Source of the DNA: Astragalus membranaceus
Taxonomy: Eukaryota; Streptophyta; Magnoliopsida; Fabales; Fabaceae
NCBI GenBank assembly: GCA_039519185.1
Contig: CM076847.1
Coordinates: 67,841,521-67,905,520, forward strand
Reading direction: 5' to 3'
DNA: 64,000 bases
In this document: positions 1 through 11,259 of the stretch, one piece after another
Layout of the letters: each line of letters opens with the position of its first letter
Numbering within the stretch: position 1 is the stretch's first letter
The notes under the pieces: generated by a model
What the model was told of the DNA's origin: nothing
The model's input: the letters and a program-made list of their open reading frames with translations, nothing else
Database searches by the model: none
Position numbers and translations under genes: made by a program

Positions 1-168
1 AGTGATGTTATATGCTTGGACATTGAAAAAATGGAATGGAGCAAGGTTGTTACAACTGGTGAAAAACCAGGTGCAAGAGACAGTCACAGTGCTATTGTTG
101 TAGGACACAAAATGATAGTTTTTGGTGGTACAAATGGGTTCAAGAAAGTGAATGACATTCTAAGTTAA
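1..168 (+). pseudogene. Kelch-repeat protein exon fragment
   Basis: Frame 1 is open from the window edge to a TAA at 166-168. It contains a kelch blade signature: GEKPGARDSHSAIVVGHKM followed by IVFGGTNG. This spacing and the FGG strand are typical of plant multi-kelch proteins such as tip-elongation-aberrant-1-like or ACBP4/5-like proteins, which act as cytosolic beta-propeller scaffolds. The blade stops just after KKVND, where intact homologues continue with an LHVLD-type strand, and no GT donor marks an intron there. The exon is therefore either cut by a rearrangement or is a captured fragment lying next to the 3' side of CACTA-1. The upstream part is outside the window, so a living host gene ending aberrantly here cannot be excluded. 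Confidence 0.6.
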
Positions 169-221
169 TGGTGATTATATATATATGACAAAACTAACTT
201 AATGGTGCCTGCTTCTAAGTT

Positions 222-1303
222 CTAATTAGAGCCCACATCAGCTGCTGCGTAAACAAATAAAAAGGAATTAAAATTACAATTAATATTACTTACAATCTTC
301 TCAGCAACAACTTGTGCTCTTTCAGATGTATAATTACCATTTCTCCTTTGTCTGGCTCTCTTCCACAGTTCATGGCGTTCGGGTGATGATGGGGGCTCGA
401 CAACTAGTGAAAAATCAGATTGAGATGCTTCTTGAATTTGTTTCTCCTTTTCTTCCAATATCTTTTCACGAAGAAGACCATAACCCCCACGAGACAATGT
501 GTGCGGGTAGAGATTCTTTGACTGAACCTCTTGTGCTTGTTTTCTTTTCTCCTGGTAACAATAACATACCAATAAGAAAGGCAATAATGTTGGACACAAT
601 AATGAAATTAAACTAATCAATTCATTCAAGACAATATGCATCATTTCAATTCATTCAAGACACACATTTAGTTTAGAGAATATGTATCATTTCAACTTAC
701 TTTAAAGTTGGTTGTCAGTCGAGACTGAACAAACTTATTCCACGTCTCATCATCAATGAATGCATACTTCTCACAAGGAGATTCGTCCTTTCGTTTTCCA
801 AATACATATTCGCTAGTGAGACGTGTTTTAAATCCCTTCCAAAGCTCACCCGCATGTTCCAATACTTTCTTCTTTATAAATTCAGTATTTTGAACGACAT
901 CAAAGGTCTCCTACATGATAGTGTCCCATATTAATAATATGATTAAACACAATAGATAATATTATAGAGCGTAATAGTGAAATACCAAGATAGTTTCCCA
1001 TATCTTATTCTTAACATCGCCATCAACATCGGCCCACTCCATATCCAATATACTAGCCTTGCTTCGAGCTTGGATGCCCAAGAAACTTATGAATCTCTTT
1101 GCATTTGGCCCTTTAGCATTGGCAGTCAATTCATCAAACTCAATCACGGGCTTTTGATCACCAACACGGTCACGAGTTAGATCCTTTAGCTTTGTGGCAC
1201 GTCTACCCTTTCTTTTGGTTGGAAGGATGTTTGATGGATCATCCATGGGTCTGTTTAAACAAAAACAATAAAGTATGAATAATAAAGAAATAGCATCATA
1301 CAT
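222..1303 (-). pseudogene. CACTA second gene, Transposase_24 (Ptta/En/Spm) family
   Basis: This is the En/Spm accessory gene (TNP1/TNPA-like position), thought to bind subterminal repeats. Three conserved blocks are visible on the minus strand. The first exon (about 1246-978) starts MDDPSNILPTKRKGRR and contains RDRVGDQKPVIEFDELTANA, FISFLGIQARSK and WADVDGDVKNKIWETI. A middle exon (about 912-702) encodes VLEHAGELWKGFKTRL and KYAFIDDETWNKFVQSRL. A third (about 555-290) encodes VQSKNLYPHTLSRGGYGLL, PPSSPERHELWKRAR and AQVVAEKI. AG/GT-like junctions and AT-rich introns separate them. The order matches the plant Transposase_24 family (PF03004). The C-terminal end is not clear, so intactness is uncertain. 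Confidence 0.75.
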
Positions 1304-1417
1304 ACAAGAATGTTAACAATTAAATAAATAAATAAATAAAATCCTGCTCATAGGTAGTATTGTAAGGTTTATTGGTTCATTGCCAAATCAACAATCAATC
1401 GTAAATAATTACTTTGT

Positions 1418-4400
1418 CTATTCCCATATTCCTTCATGATGATCATTACGAGTTGCATGAACGTCATCCACTTCACTTTCATCAATGAAAATAGGCAGAC
1501 GTGATAAGAAAGAAGGAGTTTCAGAAATATGAAGAGTTGAATCTTGGTTTTGATCACTACCATGGAGAACCACAGACCATCTTTGGCTAGAAGGATCATT
1601 AACATAAAATACTTGTTTTGCATGGGATGCCATGATAAAAGGCTCTTCCTTATGAGCTACCTTGTTGAGGTCCACCAATGTATATCCTAGTTCATCAATT
1701 TGTACACCACTATTACTATTAACCCACTTACATTTAAAAATAGGCACAGTAAATTTAGTGTAGTCGACTTCCCAAATATCTTCAATGACTCCAAAATAAG
1801 ATATGGATGCCATAATTGGCCTTTTATCTTTTGAACTAGAAAAGTGCATCGATTCAGACACAACCATAACCCCACTGTTTTGCATGGTACTCTTATCATC
1901 TTGGGACTTTGTATAGAATGAAAACTTGTTGATATCATATCCACCCCAACATATGACATCAAAGCTAGGCCCAAGTGCTAGCCATTCTAATGTTTCAGAA
2001 ACACTATCATCATTAACAATTTGTTGTTTAAACCAGTTTAGGAAAGTCTTCTTATGCTCAGTCAACAACCATTTTTCACTCATTCGAGGATACTTCTCCT
2101 TGACAATGCTTTTATGAGTAGATAAGTAAGGTTGAACCTCAGCAGTGTTATTCAATATATACATATGTGCTTGAAGAACTTCTGCCCGACTCATGCTCTT
2201 TATAGTCAAACCCCGTGTACCCTTTCCTGCACATCTTCCCTCATGACGAGACCTAGGAATCCCTATAGGTTCCGTCTTTGACAAGTAATCTGAACAAAAC
2301 TCGATAGCTTCTTCTGCAACATACCTCTGAACAATAGATGCCTCAGGACGATATTGGTTCTTCACATACCCTTTCAATATTTTCATGTAACGCTCAACCG
2401 GGTACATCCACCTTAAATAAACGGGCCCACACAATCTAATCTCCCTCACTAGATGAACAATTAGGTGGACCATGATGTCAAAAAATGAAGGAGGAAAATA
2501 CATCTCCAATTGGCACAAAATAATGGAAGCCTCATTCTCCAAGCCATCCAACTTTTGGGGGTCAATGGTTTTGCTACAGATAGTATTGAAGAATATGCAC
2601 AACCTAGTTATGGCATGTCGAACCTTTTTAGGCAAAATGTCACCAATAGCCACTGGTAGTAGTTGTTGCATCAAGACATGACAATCATGAGACTTTAGGC
2701 CAACTAATTTGAGATCTTTCATCGAGACAAGTCTCTTGATATTTGAGGAGTAACCTTGTGGTACTTTGACACCCCGTAAACACTCACAAAAACTTATTTT
2801 CTCTTTTTTGGACAATGTATAACATGCTGGGGGGAGATATGTGCCTTTACCTTTTTGCTGCGGAGCTAACTGCTCTCTTATACCCATCACAACCAAATCT
2901 AATCGAGCATTCACACCATCCTTTGTCTTTCCCTGAATATTGAGAAGCGTTCCAATAATACTATCACATACATTTTTCTCCACGTGCATGACATCAATAC
3001 AATGTCTAACATCAAGTTTGGACCAGTATGGAAGATCAAAGAACACTGACCTCTTCTTCCATTTATTTTTCTCATTAGATTGTTTTTGCTTTTTTCCAAA
3101 TATAACCTTGATGTCCTTAATTCGTTGATAAACTTCTTCTCCAGTTAAGGCTTTCGGAGCAATTTCATTCTCTTGACATCCATTAAAAGCTTTTTTCAAC
3201 CTACGATACGGATGATTACGTCTGAGAAATCTACGATGTCCAAGGTAAACAGTTTTCCTTCCATGTTGCAGTTGATCATAGTGTGTGTTTTCTTCACAGA
3301 TAGGGCATGTTGTATGCCCCTTAACACTATACCCAGACAAGTTCCCGTATGCGGGAAAGTCATTGATTGTACAAAATAACATGGCACGCATCTTGAAATG
3401 TTCATTTCTATATCCGTCAAACACATCAACGCCTTCCTCCCATAGCATTCTCAAATCTTCAATCAAGGGACTTAGGTAAACATCTATGTCATTCCCAGGC
3501 TGTTTTGGGCCCGAAATCATCATAGATAACATCATGTATTTGCGCTTCATGCACAACCAAGGGGATAGATTGTAAATTATCAAGAGAACGGGCCATGAAC
3601 TATGGTTACTACTTAAGTTACCGTACGGATTCATTCCATCCGTAGCAAGTCCAAGTCTAAGGTTTCTTGGTTCATTGCCGAATCTGGAAACAAACGATTA
3701 ATTTTCTTCCATTGCAAAGAGTCAGCTGGATGGCGAAGCTGTCCATCACTAATGCGTTCATCTGAATGCCACGTAATATTCTTTGAGTCATTAGCATTAG
3801 CAAACAATCGCTTGAATATTGGAATTATTGGAAGATACCATAACACTTTTGCTGGAGAACCCTTCGTGCTCACATCACAACTAGAATCATCACCTTGCAC
3901 TTTGTAGCGTGATGCCCCACAAGTAGGACACGCATGTTTATCTTTAAACTCTTTCCTATACAATATGCAATCTTTAGGACATGTGTGTATTTTTTCATAC
4001 TCCATACCCATAGGACATAATATCTTCTTTGCCTCATAGTTACGGTCTGGCAATGTGTTACCTTCTGGAAGCATGTCTTTCAGCAACTCAAGCAATTCTG
4101 TGAAACTTTTATCAGTCCACCCGTTTCTGGCCTTTAGGTTGACCAATTTTAACACAGCTGACAATCGTGTGAACTTGGTGCACCCCGGATACAACGACTC
4201 TACATTGTCGTTGCACAAAGTATCATACATACATGTTTGCTTAAAAGACTCTGGTCCAAGATCTCGAATCATATCTTCAATTCTGTCGTTCATATCTACA
4301 TTAACCTCCTCTCTTTGGGAAGTGCTTGGTATTCCTGAGGATTCACCATGCCATATCCACCTTGTATAACTCTTGCTAAAGCCATCACAACGAAGATGAT

Positions 4401-4596
4401 TACGTATGTCCTTAACAACTAGTTTGTCATTATTCAAACAATTAACACAAGGACAATAAAACTTACAATTAAGACAAGGACAAATAAACTTTCCATTACT
4501 TTTTGGACAAGTTTTTTTAGCAAATTCTAGAAACTCTTCCACGCCCTTCTCATACTCATCACTTAGGCGGCTAGTATTGATCCAACTACGATCCAT
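1418..4596 (-). pseudogene. TNP2-type CACTA transposase, frameshifted
   Basis: The DDE-type transposase that cuts CACTA ends. The N-terminal part (4596-3631) starts MDRSWINTSRLSDEYEKGV and has the zinc-binding transposase-associated domain (FICPCLNCKFYCPC, about residues 1-75). The tnp2 core (PF02992) follows: WHSDERISDGQLRHPADS, then GPKQPGNDIDVYLSPL, CPICEENTHY and DVMHVEKNV. DUF4218-like (VSMKDLKLVGLKSHDCHVL; WMYPVERYMKILKGYVKN) and DUF4216-like (FDVICWGGYDINKFSFYT; AKQVFYVNDPS) regions complete a product of about 1059 residues, normal for the family. The two ORFs overlap by 4 bases. The tnp2 motif continues from one frame to the other at about 3680-3690, so a single-base indel breaks the gene. 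The ATG at 4596 fits the family's conserved N-terminus. Confidence 0.9.
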
Positions 4597-4626
4597 AATT
4601 ACTTGCGCGGCTAGTATTGATCCAAC
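4568..4626. repeat. 19-bp direct repeat at the transposase start
   Basis: The 19-mer beginning CGGCTAGTATTGATC occurs at 4568-4586, inside the first codons of the transposase, and again at 4608-4626, upstream of its start codon. The units are 40 bp apart, so a short tandem duplication or slippage event has copied the start of the gene into its leader. Confidence 0.8.
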
Positions 4627-5814
4627 AATTAAACTCTACAACCGTATTGCACCCCCACCTCCCACTACCAATATCCTTTGTCGGTTTGAGATAAGCTAAA
4701 AAATATACGTGAGTGAAACTTTTAGTGAGTTATAAAAGTACTAAAATGAAAACTCTAAAATGCACAGCGAATTATATAAGAGCAAAAAACTAATTTGCTA
4801 ATGGAAATCATAATTTGGGCAACTAAAGACTTCAAAAATTAGGGTAAGTCAAAGGCATAGTCCACAATTAGGGTACGAATGGAGAACGATACATACATCA
4901 GCGTCTAGAGGGTTTCAACTATTTCAATCTTTCACATTCAATTTCACTCAAAGAATGAAGAAAAATAGCATACGTATGAGTAAAGTAATTCAAAGAATGA
5001 AGAATGATATACATTGATTGAATTATTTCAATCTTTCACATTCAATTTCACAACACAGACATCATAATAATGAAAAAGAAGTTAAATACCTCACTCAAAT
5101 GAAATGCTAGCAACAGCTCACAGCAAGAAGACGCAGCAACGGCGCAGCAGCAACGTAATACACATTAAGGGACCTTAGATGCAACTTCCACCATTCAGGG
5201 ACACTATAATTTTTACAAAAAAAATGGCATCAAGTTACTTCATCTTTCAGTGAAGGAGGAAAAAGAAAAAGCAAAAAAGATTAAGGCTTCATGAGGTTGC
5301 ATTGGATTCTGATTGAATAAATCGTGATTCAATACAATCTAGTCATCATCATTAATACTTTCTGCAATTAGTTTGGACAAAATTGAAGCTTACTTTCACA
5401 AACAAGCTGATTCCAATTGAAACCTTATTCCAACAGATGAACAATATGGTGGTCTCGATCAAGTTCCCCAACAGTTTGATATTCCAATTCCAATTCCTCA
5501 GGCTCAACAAGGTATTATTATATGGCTACATTCCTTATTTGAGCCTCCAAGTAATGGGTTAAATTGATTGATGACTATTATAGTTTTGGTTATTTGGCAA
5601 GTGATCTATATATTTCACTGTATCATATCAGTAAGGCATGAGATCAGAAAGAATGATTATCTTATGAGTTTTAACCTATGATCTGCTGGGCACAAAACAA
5701 CAGTTTGGCCTAAGATTCGAATTGCTTTCAAGTGCGTCATGATCCATGTTGCTAGAAAGAAGGCACAAGTTATTTATCAACAGTAGTATTAACTTGACTG
5801 CCTTGATTGTGTTT
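4627..5814. other. AT-rich non-coding interval with one possible host exon
   Basis: No gene is recognisable. Two similar stretches (TTTCAATCTTTCACATTCA at about 4921 and 5026) form a short direct repeat. At 5437-5511 a 75-base segment is bounded by a CAACAG acceptor-like end and a G|GTATT donor-like start, and is open in the frame reading EQYGGLDQVPQQFDIPIP. It could be a relic host exon; I do not recognise the protein. A short purine-rich stretch lies at 5250-5285. The interval ends at the target-site duplication of Tekay-A. Confidence 0.35.
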
Positions 5815-5819
5815 ATACA
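5815..5819. repeat. Target-site duplication ATACA (left, Tekay-A)
   Basis: ATACA directly precedes the 5' LTR and is repeated at 14726-14730 directly after the 3' LTR. A 5-bp duplication is the normal integrase footprint for Ty3/gypsy elements, so both outer borders of this insertion are preserved. Confidence 0.9.
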
Positions 5820-8305
5820 TGTAACATCCTCAAAATAATTAATGGAATTATTTGGGTGTTAACCCAATTAAACCAATTTAGTACTTAACTGGTAAATTTA
5901 TCGAGTGCTAAAATTATTTAATTGTTGTCATCGAATCGTTAACCGGATAATACGGACCAAGGAAGTTTTGGAATCGAAATCGGAGATTTCGATCAATATG
6001 GTAATTGGACCACGTTACTGAATATATATTAAATATATGTATGTGTAACCGTGTGTGTGTGTGTTTTAAGAGTGAAAGAATTAATTAAAATAAAAGAAAG
6101 AAAGAAGAAAGGGATACACGAGAACAGAAGAGAGAAACAGAGAAAAGGAGAAAAAAGAAAGAATGGAGAAAGTGAGAAAGGGAGGAAACGTAGAGGAAGA
6201 AGAGAAGAGGGAGAGAGAAGACCTCACCCAAACCTCAAACTTCCTTCACCAAAAATGTTCCCCACATCCTTCTCTTCATATTGATACCAAGATCTTCATC
6301 ATCCATTCTTTATCCTCCATTTCACCATTTTCGAATTTTGAAGAGAGAGGAGAAGAAATGTTGTGTTGTCTTCTTCATCAAGTGTCCTAGAGGTTAGGGA
6401 AGTCGAATATGTGGTTGGTTGTTAGCTTGGAATGAAGAATCAAAGGTTTCAAGAGTTAGGGTTAGAAGAATCAAGATTTTGGGTTATGGATGAATAGTAA
6501 ATTAGAGGAGGGAGATGATGAATAGTGTCCGTGGAGAATTTCGGGAAAATCGGTATTTCGGTCAAAAAGCGGTTTTGTGATCGAGCAGAAAGTTTTGGAA
6601 GCGGATTGGAGCGACGTCGGAACGGAAAGATTATGCGGGGAATGTTCGTGTGGTTACTCGGCGAATTCGGCTCGATCGTGGTTCACGCTTCAAGGGTGAG
6701 TTCTACTCACGTTTAGGATTTTTGTTTTTCGAATTAACTGTTTTATCGCTTTCGCTGGTCTGGAATATTACTTGATATTGTTTGTTTCGGGTTAGGAATC
6801 GATCGGAGCGAGTCTCGATTTGTGTCGTGTTGAAATGGAATTTTTGGTGATTTGATTTCGAAAGATTTTGACTTAAAAACCGTTAATCAGAAAATACGTC
6901 GTTTTTGATAAAACCCGTTTTGATTGAGTTTTTGGATTGGGTTGATTGATTGTGTGGTTTTAGTTGGGTCTATTTTGTTGGTTGTTTGGTCTGTTTTCGA
7001 TCGGAACAAGAATCGGAATTGAGCGGAACGAGTATCGGGATCAATCGGAAAGCAATTTTTCATAAAACAGGCCATTTTTGCAATGCTGTCAAATGAGCAC
7101 GACCCGTGCGTCCAGGGGCACGACCCGTGCGCCTGGTTCTGTCCAAAATTTTCAAAGTGTCCAAAATGATTCCGTTTCGATTCCAATCCTCTTCTAATCG
7201 TTTCCTCACCCTTCTATAATGATATTAGGCTTATAATGCCATGATTTTGGGTATGTTTCAAAAGGGTTTTATAAAATACTTTTGAAGTTGAAATTGTTTC
7301 GAAAAGCCAAATAATAGTACTCGTGTGCGAACATATGTTTTATTAATAATAAAGCGGACTATGAGTCCTACGTAATACGGTATAACTGACGCGGGACGAT
7401 ATTATTTATTGTCTAAACCGGTCTACGATTCACGATATATATATTATATCGACTACGGGAAACGGCCCGATGCGGGTGTTATGTTTGATTATTGGTTTGA
7501 TTGTAAATGAACTAAATGTTCATATGATTGTAGATATATATATTATATCGAGTTTGGGTGACGACCCATGTTGACATACTAGGCGGGGAAGTCATGAACC
7601 CTTACCCTAGGCTCTGGGCCATTAGGAAACACTATTGGTTATGGGGTTCGCCGGGATTAGCAAGTGGTTTGCAGTCGGTGTTGTGTCAAAAGTTTGTGCT
7701 GCGTTCATCGGGATTAGCAAGTGGTTTGCAGTCGGTGGTACGTAGAAAGGCCTAGGATGTTAGTTCATCGGGATTAGCAAGTGGTTTGCAGTCGGTGTCC
7801 TATTAGATCGAAGCCTTATTGTGTGGTACACCGGGATTAGCAAGTGGATTGCAGTCGGTGTCGTGTCAAACCTTAAAAATGTTTTAAACGGACCGAGAGT
7901 GTTAGTAGGGGTTCCGGTAGAACTCACTGAGATTGTATCTCACTGTTTAATTGTTGTTGTTTTACAGAGAAACAGGGACGGCAGAAATCCAAGGAGCACG
8001 AGTAGGTTGAGCTCAGGCGACTGCTGATGACTTAGCTATTACGCTTAAGTTTATATTTCCTTCTGTTGTCTTTGTACTACAACTCTATGTATAAATGTTA
8101 GGTATTTGTTTCCGCTTTCTTGTACGATATTGAACACTGTATTTCACTGATAGTTTATGGTCTTATTTATGTTTAAGACTGTTCTATTGTTATTCAGTGA
8201 AAATTTCATAGTGGTGTTCAGTATTTAAACAGGAAATATATCTCTGATTATTTTATGATGGTACGCTTGGGTATTTTTACTCGATCAAAATACCGGGGTG
8301 TTACA
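5820..8305 (+). repeat. Tekay-A 5' LTR
   Basis: 2486 bp, starting TGTAACATCC and ending GGTGTTACA. It contains a GT microsatellite-like tract (about 6048-6064), a purine-rich stretch, two copies of the palindromic 13-mer GCACGACCCGTGC (7097-7109 and 7118-7130) and four spaced copies of a roughly 30-bp repeat (7651-7860). Short K/R-rich ORFs in it are low-complexity and not genes. No difference from the 3' LTR was seen in a line-by-line comparison; the offset is exactly 6420 bases. Confidence 0.95.
7651..7860 (+). repeat. Four-copy spaced repeat inside the Tekay-A 5' LTR
   Basis: A unit of about 30 bp (core GGGATTAGCAAGTGG plus TTTGCAGTCGGTG) occurs at 7651-7680, 7708-7737, 7768-7797 and 7831-7860, spaced 57-63 bp apart. 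The outer copies begin CCGGG or CACCGGG and all end CGGTG, so each can pair its ends into a short stem. The same array is at 14071-14280 in the 3' LTR. A diverged version with the same copy number is in the Tekay-B LTRs, so it is conserved and probably functional for the element. Confidence 0.85.
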
Positions 8306-8307
8306 GT

Positions 8308-8319
8308 TGGTATCAGAGC
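8308..8319 (+). promoter_or_regulatory. Tekay-A primer-binding site (tRNA-iMet)
   Basis: TGGTATCAGAGC lies two bases after the 5' LTR. It is the classical complement of the 3' end of plant initiator methionine tRNA, used to prime minus-strand cDNA by many plant gypsy and copia elements. Confidence 0.93.
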
Positions 8320-9011
8320 AGTTCGACCTAGTCGGACTTAGTTTAGGGTTGAGTTGATTCCTTGTTAATCCTTTTTGTAATTACACTTGTGATGCTAAGA
8401 GACATTGAGCCTGATCAACTTAATACTTAGTGCATCATAAGCGGAATTATGATTGGATGATCAAGATGCAATCCTCGACCACAATCGGAATCTCCAACCG
8501 GTGCATCCTCAGGAAAGGTGGCATGACGGTGGAAGAATACACCACTAAGTTTGAGAAGTTGTCTCAGTTTTACCAAGTGGTAAAGTAGCTTCGGATGACG
8601 AACGGAGAATGCAGAAGTATGAGACTGGCATAAGTGCTTTTATGATTTATGGTCTCAGTTCTTATACTGTAACCAATTATGTTGCCTTAGTGCAATCAGC
8701 CTATGTCGCCGAGGATGATCTCATAGGAAGTATGGGATAGGAAAGAAGGTAGTTGAAATCATCAACTCCGAATGCAGAGTCCTAAGATAATTTCATCGAA
8801 GGAAAAGCAGATGCAATTCTTTGATTCTTCAAAGGTCAGAAGATGTTCTAACTGTGGAGAGCCTCACAGTGGTGATTGCAAGCGAAGATCTAATCGGTGC
8901 TATTACAGTAATGTAGAGGGTCACTATGGTAAAGAGTGCCCTTCCAGGAAAAGTTCCAAGGAGTCACAAGCAGCTCCAAGGAAAAGACGAGTCAACACCT
9001 TGAATGCTTAG
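8320..9011 (+). pseudogene. Tekay-A gag remnant with zinc knuckle
   Basis: The leader after the PBS matches Tekay-B (GACATTGAGC, TGATCAACTTAATAC), but the gag start codon region and most of the capsid domain are missing. A remnant reads GGMTVEEYTTKFEKLSQFY (about 8519-8575), equivalent to the GGLTVGQYTAKFEELYQFF block of Tekay-B. Stops follow, then the ORF 8772-9011 carries the nucleocapsid knuckle CSNCGEPHSGDC / CYYSNVEGHYGKEC, where the second cysteine of the second knuckle has become serine. The protein would be non-functional. Confidence 0.85.
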
Positions 9012-11259
9012 ACAGTTACGAATGCTGACGGTATACTTAGAAGGATGGGAGTCCTATTCAATAACTCGATCAGTATGTTATAAGATTCGGGTGCAACCTA
9101 TTGCTGTATATCCCGATCGCGTGTGAATCGGTTGGGACTAGCCTTATCATCGCTATCCGAGCCGATGACTATATTAACTGCTGCTAAGGGTCGTGTCCAG
9201 ACCTAATCTTTGTATAGAATTGTCTACTTGTCATACGAGGCAGAAATTTCGTTGTAGAATTTATTGTTTGCCTATAAGAAGTGTGGACACCATTTTGGGT
9301 ATTAATTGGTTGACTGCAAATCATGTTGCAATCGACTGTGTTAATCAACTATCAGTTTCTCTTCAGAATCAGTTGAATTGTCTAAGACAAATTCTGAAGC
9401 GGTTACCCAGTTCACCTTAGACGGTCAATCTTCATTCCAAGATGCGGAAGCACATGTTAGTATGTTATCTGCATCCACTGGAACTAGTTTGGATTGGGCG
9501 AACGTTCAGGTCGTGAATGACTTTCTGGATGTTTTCACGATGAAGTTTCTTCTGGACCTCCAGAGCGAGAAGTAGAGTTTTCTATAGAATTGATTCCGGT
9601 ACAGGATCAGTATCTACTGTTTCTTATTGAAGGTTTCTTCCGAGTTAAAGGAAATGGAGTCTCAACAGGAAGAGTCGATGTTAAAGAAATTTATTCGACT
9701 GAGTGCTTTTCTAGGGAGTGCTCTGGTGTGGTTAGTCAAAAGGAAAAATGGTAGCATGAGATTGTGCAATGATTATCGACAACTCAACAAGTGACGATCA
9801 AGAATAAATATCCCTTACAAAGGATAGACGATTTACTGGATCAACTTCGAGGTGCCGTGGTGTTTTCAAAAATTGATCTGAGGTCAGGTTATCATCAATT
9901 AAAAGTTAGAGCCTTAGATATTCCGAAGACAACTTTCCGTACTAGGTATGGACATTACGAGTTCGTAGTGATGCCCTTCGGTTTGACTAATGCTCCAACG
10001 GTATTCATAGATTACATGAACCGAGTTTTTCATACGAATTAGGATCGGTTTGAAGTCATTTTCATCGATGGTATTTAGATGTGCTCGAAGACCATTGAGG
10101 AGCATGTCCAACATCTCCTCATTGTTCTGAGTGTACTCCGAGAAAAGAAGTTGTACTTGAAACCTTCGGAGTGTGATTTTTGGGTGTCAGAGGTAAAGTC
10201 TTTGGGACATGTGATTTTTCCCAAGTCGGGAGTTTCTGCAGATCCCAATAAGAAGGAAGCGGTACTGAATGGGAGTGACCGACGTCAGCCGCAGAGATCA
10301 AAAGTTTCTGGGTCTGGCCGGTTACTGTAAGAGGTTGGTTAAAGGGTCCTCACAGTCAGTTGTCCACTTACTCGGTTAACTCGTAAGGGGTCAACCTTTT
10401 ACGCGGGATGCTGATTGTGAAGAATGTTTTCAGGAATTGAAGGTTTGGTTGACTTCTGCTCCATTCCTGATTCTTCCGGAACCGTCTTTGAAATTCCAAA
10501 TTTTACGGCGATGTTTCTGGGGAGGGTTTAGGAGGTGCTCTTGTGCAGAATCAACAAGAGGTAGCTTCTGCGTCCAGACAATTGAAGACTCATGAGGAGA
10601 ATTATCTGACTCATGATTTGTAATTGGCATCTATTGTGTATGCACTGAAGATTTGGGGACGTTACCTGTATGGGTCTCGTTTCGAAGTCTCTAGTGGTCA
10701 CAATAGTTTAAAGTATCTGTTTGATCAGAAAGAACTGAATAGCAGGCAGAGAAATGTGTTGAGTTTCTGGAGGATTATGAATTTGTGCTGATGTAGCATT
10801 CAAGAGAGGTCAGTGTTGTAACTGATGCACTGAGTAGGAAGTCCATCCACATAGCTGAGTTTATTGATGTATGAGATGGAATGATCGGAGTCTTTTAGAG
10901 ACTTAAATCTGAATTCAAGATCAAGAAGGAACCTGTTAGTGTTGAGCTATATGAGGATCTCTAGTTCCCTAAGGGATTCTATACGCTTGGCACAGGAAGT
11001 TGATGTGAAGCTACAATCACAAAAGGTATTTCCAGATTTTTCCATAGATAGTGATGGAGTCAGTTGTTTCAACGATAGAATCTGTGCGCCCGATGATGAG
11101 AACAATAAAAGGCAAGTGTTAGAGGAAGCACGCCGGAGTTTATATTCTGTTCCAGGGTGTAGAGGATATAAAGCAGATGTATTAGTGGCGAGGTATTGGT
11201 TTGTTAACCTCTCCTTGGTGAAGGTTAACAAGGAGATAGTATTATGTGATTCCGTTTGA
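9012..11259 (+). pseudogene. Tekay-A pol remnant: protease, RT, RNase H, start of integrase
   Basis: Fragments appear in the Tekay-B order. They are protease DSGATYCCIS (about 9087), RT block IKNKYPLQRIDDLLDQLRG through PFGLTNAPTVF (9791-10042), connection LREKKLYLKPSECDFW (10139), RNase H remnants with QLKTHEENYLTHDL (about 10578), and the pre-integrase EEARRSLYSVPG (about 11120). The RT catalytic site reads FIDG instead of FIDD (10061-10072) and is followed at once by a TAG stop at 10076-10078. At least eight stops or frame changes interrupt the frame. The integrase core is absent. Confidence 0.9.

Larger units (their letters stand above)
222..4596 (-). mobile_element. CACTA-1 (En/Spm) transposon remnant, coding portion
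   Basis: Two minus-strand genes in the standard CACTA order (TNP2-type transposase upstream, Transposase_24-type gene downstream) occupy this interval. I did not find convincing CACTA termini on either side: the bases beyond 4596 and before 222 lack a CACTA-N-AGAAAA end with subterminal repeats. The limits given are those of the coding region, not of the element. One frameshift in the transposase suggests that this copy is dead. Confidence 0.85.

Noticed and set aside
5190..5215. CACTATAATTTTT as a terminus for CACTA-1
   Set aside because: The word is AT-rich, lacks subterminal repeats on its inner side, and no partner end or 3-bp duplication was found on the left.
6051..6390. Short Lys/Arg/Glu-rich ORFs repeated at 12471-12810
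   Set aside because: They lie in a purine-rich low-complexity part of the Tekay-A LTR, have no recognisable motif, and recur only because the LTR is duplicated.
7651..7860. CRISPR-like array (four spaced direct repeats)
   Set aside because: The spacing and copy number superficially fit, but this is a plant LTR, the spacers are similar between LTR families, and no cas genes exist.
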